DNA of 64,000 nucleotides, from NCBI RefSeq assembly GCF_044326205.1, contig NZ_JBIRCY010000033.1, forward strand, positions 20,802 through 84,801, in the 5' to 3' direction. The notes beneath the pieces were generated by a model, which saw nothing but the letters and a program-made list of their open reading frames with translations, ran no database searches and was not told the origin of the DNA. Numbering within the stretch: the first letter of the stretch is position 1; every line of letters begins with the position of its first letter. The DNA comes from Kumtagia sp044326205 (GTDB lineage Bacteria > Pseudomonadota > Alphaproteobacteria > Rhizobiales > Rhizobiaceae). Shown piece after piece: positions 60,702-64,000 of the stretch. Made by a program: the position numbers and the translations under genes.

Positions 60702-62807
60702 ATGGTCGACGACAACGAACTGTTCGCGCTGTGCGACATCGATCCGCCAAAACCCTCGGGCGAGGCGAGGGCGCGCGCCATGCAGGCCGCTATGGCCGCG
60801 TTCGAGGCCGAAAAAAATTCGCAAGCCACCCAAGGAACGGCAAAACCGCTGCGTCTCACCGACAGAGCAATCAAGCTTTGGAGTGGGATGATGTTTAAGA
60901 AACTCTATGCGACGCCGGCGCTCGCGACCCTCGTGGCGCTGCCGATCGCCGGGTACACGACCTTCTATCTCCTCAACAGGCCGGAATTGCCGTTCGTGTT
61001 CGGCACCGGCCAGGAGGCGACCGACGCGCCGCGCGAGCGCAAGCAGGAAGTGGCGGCCGGCGAGAAGAAGGGCGATCAGGACGAGGCGATTGCCGCGTTG
61101 CTGGAAAAGCGTAAGCAGTATGAAGCTGATCTGAATTCGCGGGCAGCTATAGGCGGTCCGGCAAAGCCGGAGGCACCAGCCGCACCCGCCACTGAGGCGC
61201 TTGCTTCGGCGGAACCCCGACCGGGAGGCGAGGCGAATGTATCGGTCGACGGCTTTGCCCCTGCGCCGATGGCTTCCGGTCGTGTGAGCCGCGATGCGTC
61301 AGGCGGCGTCGTCAAGATGACGATCACGCCATCCCCGAGCGTCGCGCCTTCCGACATGCCGGTGATACAGGAAGAAAACCGCGACCGCGTGCGGGATTTC
61401 GAGACCAATCCCATACGCTCGGCGCTGGAGAATCCAGTTTCAACCTTCTCGATCGACGTCGACACCGCCTCCTATTCCTTCGTGCGGCGCTCGTTGAAGG
61501 AAGGCTTTCTGCCGAGGGCCGACACGGTGCGGGTCGAGGAGATGGTCAATTATTTCCCCTATGACTGGAAGGGGCCGGACGCGGCATCGACGCCGTTCAA
61601 CTCGACCGTCACCGTGATGCCGACGCCGTGGAACCAGAACACCCGGCTGATGCATGTGGCAATCAAGGGTTACGACGTGAAGCCGGCGGAAAAACCGAAG
61701 GCCAATCTCGCCTTCCTGCTCGACGTGTCCGGCTCGATGAACGAGCCAGACAAGCTGCCGCTGCTGCAGGCCGCCTTCCGGCTGCTGGTCAATACGCTCG
61801 GTCCTGACGACACGGTCTCGATCGTCACCTATGCCGGCGACGCCGGCACTGTGCTGGAGCCGACAAAAGTTTCGGAGCGCGACAAGATTCTGCGCGCCAT
61901 CGACACGCTGACGCCCGGCGGCTCGACGGCGGGCGAGGCGGGCATCCGCGAGGCCTACCGGCTGGCGGAAAAGTCCTTCGTCAAGGACGGCGTCAACCGT
62001 GTCATGCTGGCGACCGACGGCGACTTCAATGTCGGCCAGAGCGACGACGATGACCTGAAGCGCATCATCGAGGAGAAGCGCAAGAGCGGCGTGTTCCTGT
62101 CGGTGTTCGGTTTTGGGCGCGGCAATCTGAACGACCAGATGATGCAGACGATTGCCCAGAACGGCAATGGCACGGCTGCCTATATCGACACGCTGCAGGA
62201 AGCGGAAAAGGTGTTGGTGCAGGATGCGTCGTCGACGATCTTCCCGATCGCCAAGGACGTAAAAATCCAGGTCGAGTTCAACCCGCAGAAGGTCGCCGAA
62301 TACAGGCTGATCGGCTACGAGACCCGCGCGCTGAAGCGCGAGGATTTCAACAACGACCGCGTCGATGCCGGCGAGATCGGCTCCGGCCATTCGGTGACGG
62401 CAATCTACGAGATCACGCCGAAGGGCAGCCCGGCGACGGTGATCGACGATCTGCGCTACGGCCAGGCCTCGACCGACAATGGCGGCGTGGCGAACGCCGA
62501 CGAATATGCCTTCGTGAAAATCCGCTACAAGGCGCCGGACGGCGACGTGTCGAAGCTGATCACCACACCGGTGACGGCGTCGAACGAAGTGGTGTCCTTC
62601 GACGCCGCCTCGACCGACCAACGGTTTTCGGTTGCCGTCGCGGCCTTCGGCCAGAAACTGCGCAATGCCGACCAGACAGCCGGCTTCGGCTACGACAAGA
62701 TTGCCGAGATCGCCACTGCCGCGCGCGGCGCCGACCCGTTCGGCTACCGGTCGGAGTTCTTGTCGCTGATGCGGCTGGCGGCGGCACTGGACGCGGGCAA
62801 GCGTTAG
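60702..62807 (+). CDS. VWA-domain membrane protein (YfbK-like), possible anti-sigma partner
   Basis: 701 residues: a cytoplasmic N-terminus (about 1-68), one transmembrane helix (about 70-93), a low-complexity stretch (about 95-230), a domain with DVDTASYSFVRRSLKEGFLPRADTVRVEEMVNYFPYDW (VWA_N), a von Willebrand A domain with metal site DVSGSMNEPDK, and a C-terminal DUF3520 region. The periplasmic VWA part could sense or bind a ligand. The 68-residue cytoplasmic N-terminus next to a sigma-factor gene is the arrangement of membrane anti-sigma proteins; that role is inferred. GGGGAAG precedes the ATG at 60702. Confidence 0.87.
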   Translation: MVDDNELFALCDIDPPKPSGEARARAMQAAMAAFEAEKNSQATQGTAKPLRLTDRAIKLWSGMMFKKLYATPALATLVALPIAGYTTFYLLNRPELPFVFGTGQEATDAPRERKQEVAAGEKKGDQDEAIAALLEKRKQYEADLNSRAAIGGPAKPEAPAAPATEALASAEPRPGGEANVSVDGFAPAPMASGRVSRDASGGVVKMTITPSPSVAPSDMPVIQEENRDRVRDFETNPIRSALENPVSTFSIDVDTASYSFVRRSLKEGFLPRADTVRVEEMVNYFPYDWKGPDAASTPFNSTVTVMPTPWNQNTRLMHVAIKGYDVKPAEKPKANLAFLLDVSGSMNEPDKLPLLQAAFRLLVNTLGPDDTVSIVTYAGDAGTVLEPTKVSERDKILRAIDTLTPGGSTAGEAGIREAYRLAEKSFVKDGVNRVMLATDGDFNVGQSDDDDLKRIIEEKRKSGVFLSVFGFGRGNLNDQMMQTIAQNGNGTAAYIDTLQEAEKVLVQDASSTIFPIAKDVKIQVEFNPQKVAEYRLIGYETRALKREDFNNDRVDAGEIGSGHSVTAIYEITPKGSPATVIDDLRYGQASTDNGGVANADEYAFVKIRYKAPDGDVSKLITTPVTASNEVVSFDAASTDQRFSVAVAAFGQKLRNADQTAGFGYDKIAEIATAARGADPFGYRSEFLSLMRLAAALDAGKR

Positions 62808-62943
62808 GGCAAATCGGATCAGGGGCGGGCTTGCGTTGTCCGTGCACCCGCTTTCCTGACCTGGAAGTCGCGTATCGAGTTCCGTATATCCAAGAAAGCG
62901 GCCGAAACACCTCAGCTAGATGGCCTAAAGGAGTTCCGGCACG

Positions 62944-63675
62944 CTAGTCCATGAATGGACGGGCGATCACGGTCAAGACTTTAACAAGTAGATCGATGCT
63001 GGGGATGGCTAGCATAACGTAGCCGATTGCTGCCAGCATTAGACACCCAATCAGCCAGCCGCGACGGGTGTGGTATGCTTCTCGAAAGAACGTCTCATAA
63101 AGGATCGAGCGCAACAGGCCCTCATACTTGTTCTTCGCTTCGTTCCAATGCCCGCTGTGTTCAGATGTTTCTCTCAGACCGAAGCCAGGCTTACTGCCGG
63201 TTGCAGCTTGCATAAATTCTTCCCACTCTTTGTCGTAGTATTTCCCCTCAAGGGTGTATGCGTCGCGTCCGCTGTGTCGGATTTGATCATGGAGGTTGAT
63301 ATAGGTTCCCACCGAGAAGTGTTTTACACCTCGGTCTACGTAGTCGATCTGGTTATCTGCTAATCGCATCACCCATGGACGACGCCAACGGTACAGCAAG
63401 CTCGCGCATCCCACTAGTAGCAATCCGAGATAGATCAGCTTAAGTCTCGCAGAAGACGACAGACCAAACGCGGAGGTGCTCTCCGATGCGAGCTGGTTGA
63501 AGCTGATGTGTTGAGCGATGGCATCGTTGAATAGGATTAGGTAACCTACAATTGGGATTGTCATTGCACACCGAGCTACCCAACCGTCAAACAGCAGAAC
63601 GCAATTTGGCCACCCAAAATTATAGGAAAAGATCTGCCATCTTGTTCGGAGTCGATCGCATATATTCAATCGCAT
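62944..63675 (-). CDS. hypothetical membrane protein
   Basis: About 243 residues, family not recognised. Two hydrophobic helices near the N-terminus (TIPIVGYLILFNDA and LIYLGLLLVGCASLLYRW) and two at the C-terminus (GWLIGCLMLAAIGYVMLAI and LLVKVLTVIARPF) flank a soluble middle region rich in Tyr/His/Glu (HDQIRHSGRDAYTLEGKYYDKEWEEFM). The ATG at 63675 with GGGAGG six bases away is preferred to a GTG at 63681. Base composition is clearly lower in G+C than neighbours, suggesting horizontal acquisition. Confidence 0.7.
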   Translation of the reverse strand: MRLNICDRLRTRWQIFSYNFGWPNCVLLFDGWVARCAMTIPIVGYLILFNDAIAQHISFNQLASESTSAFGLSSSARLKLIYLGLLLVGCASLLYRWRRPWVMRLADNQIDYVDRGVKHFSVGTYINLHDQIRHSGRDAYTLEGKYYDKEWEEFMQAATGSKPGFGLRETSEHSGHWNEAKNKYEGLLRSILYETFFREAYHTRRGWLIGCLMLAAIGYVMLAIPSIDLLVKVLTVIARPFMD

Positions 63676-63801
63676 AGCCACCCTCCCGTCACAGCCTCTC
63701 CTTCTGCCAACGGTATGACATTCAACGCGAACTTTCGGTCATCTGTCCAGCCCAGGGAAGGCGTGGGCTGCGCCTGACTTGCGACCGGAAACGCGTGCCC
63801 C

Positions 63802-63851
63802 TTGTCAAAAGATATATCTTTGCATAGATATGTCTCATGAGAGATATAACT
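63802..63851 (+). promoter_or_regulatory. promoter with three AGATAT repeats at 16-base intervals
   Basis: AGATATATCT (63810), AGATATGTCT (63826) and AGATATAACT (63842) are spaced exactly 16 bases. The first lies inside the 14-bp palindrome AAAGATATATCTTT. TTGTCA (63802-63807), 17 bases, then TAGATA (63825-63830) is a good promoter overlapped by the repeats, just before the PadR-like start. An autoregulatory operator is likely. Confidence 0.6.
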
Positions 63852-63869
63852 GACAAAGGAGAATCCACT

Positions 63870-64000
63870 ATGTTCAATCATTTTCGCAGGTCGCACGATC
63901 ATTGCGGCGGCTGGTCCATGGCGGCCGGCGAGGGCGGCGGGCGCTTCGGCGGCCGGCGCGGCGGCGGCAAGGGTGACGGTACCTGGCACGTCGCCAAGGC
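63870..64000 (+). CDS. PadR-like N-terminus running into a COG4315-like C-terminus, cut by window end
   Basis: AAGGAG lies eight bases before the ATG. The frame reads MFNHFRRSHDHCGGWSMAAGE, then Gly/Arg-rich sequence (GGGRFGGRRGGG), as in N-termini of PadR-type regulators annotated in rhizobia. The last 12 residues, KGDGTWHVAKA and the preceding Gly, are identical in frame to the end of the exported protein at 59558. If the match continues, the protein would stop after one more codon, at about 45 residues. It may be a chimera, a remnant or an assembly join. Low confidence in function. Confidence 0.45.
   Translation, partial: MFNHFRRSHDHCGGWSMAAGEGGGRFGGRRGGGKGDGTWHVAK

Noticed and set aside
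63666..63989. A 107-residue - strand frame at the window end.
   Set aside because: It runs antisense through the repeat operator and the PadR-like start, and lacks a ribosome-binding site; the Ala-rich start mirrors the Gly/Arg codons of the + strand.

Overview
The window reads as chromosomal DNA from a high-GC alphaproteobacterium of the order Hyphomicrobiales (Rhizobiales), most like the Mesorhizobium/Aminobacter/Phyllobacteriaceae group. This is inferred from protein style and from the order nuoM-nuoN-birA-rnj-mce-DUF1467-proS-lolC/E-lolD, which is typical of that class; no database was consulted.

Layout. 1-10.0 kb is a housekeeping block, all on the + strand: complex I subunits, biotin ligase, RNase J, methylmalonyl-CoA epimerase, prolyl-tRNA synthetase and the Lol ABC exporter. 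10-19 kb holds a dimethylglycine/sarcosine dehydrogenase-like flavoprotein with a GcvT domain, a GbdR/GlxA-like regulator, a LysR gene flanked by two DUF1127 genes, and a 46-residue small ORF with its own terminator. 19-25.5 kb is a one-carbon cluster on the - strand: a small Virulence_fact-family protein, a MetV-like Cys-rich protein, a MetF-like reductase, a pterin-binding methyltransferase, a RACo/RamA-like [2Fe-2S]-ASKHA corrinoid activator and a SAM methyltransferase. It is interrupted by three tandem tRNA genes on the + strand. 25.5-32.6 kb is mixed: a frameshifted desaturase, a TacAT-like toxin-antitoxin pair, formyltransferase, ExoD, PLD-like, DUF1638 and entericidin genes. 32.6-54.5 kb carries seven RTX-type secreted proteins on the - strand, one of them a serralysin-like protease. 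Among them sit the corrinoid protein, an MttB-family methyltransferase, a serine hydrolase and a second TacAT-like pair. 54.6-64 kb holds a 4Fe-4S protein, an amino-acid permease, an SDR, a dienelactone hydrolase, an ECF sigma factor with a VWA-domain partner, and the start of a PadR-like reading frame.

How the genes could work together. MttB homologue, corrinoid protein, pterin-binding methyltransferase, MetF/MetV-like proteins and RACo form a complete parts list for demethylating a methylated amine onto tetrahydrofolate. The dimethylglycine dehydrogenase-like enzyme and the GbdR-like regulator point to glycine betaine or a related quaternary amine. The substrate is inference.

The most unusual feature is the tRNA triplet. 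All three have leucine anticodons (UAA, CAG, GAG), A73 and a Leu-like D-arm, yet only a 5-nt variable loop where bacterial tRNA-Leu normally has a long arm. Other notable points are a perfect 22-bp palindrome before the pterin methyltransferase gene, basic Arg/Gly tails shared by three one-carbon proteins, a 92-residue module shared among the RTX proteins, a large palindromic repeat, and an inverted 41-bp match between the last bases of the window and the end of a gene at 59.57 kb.
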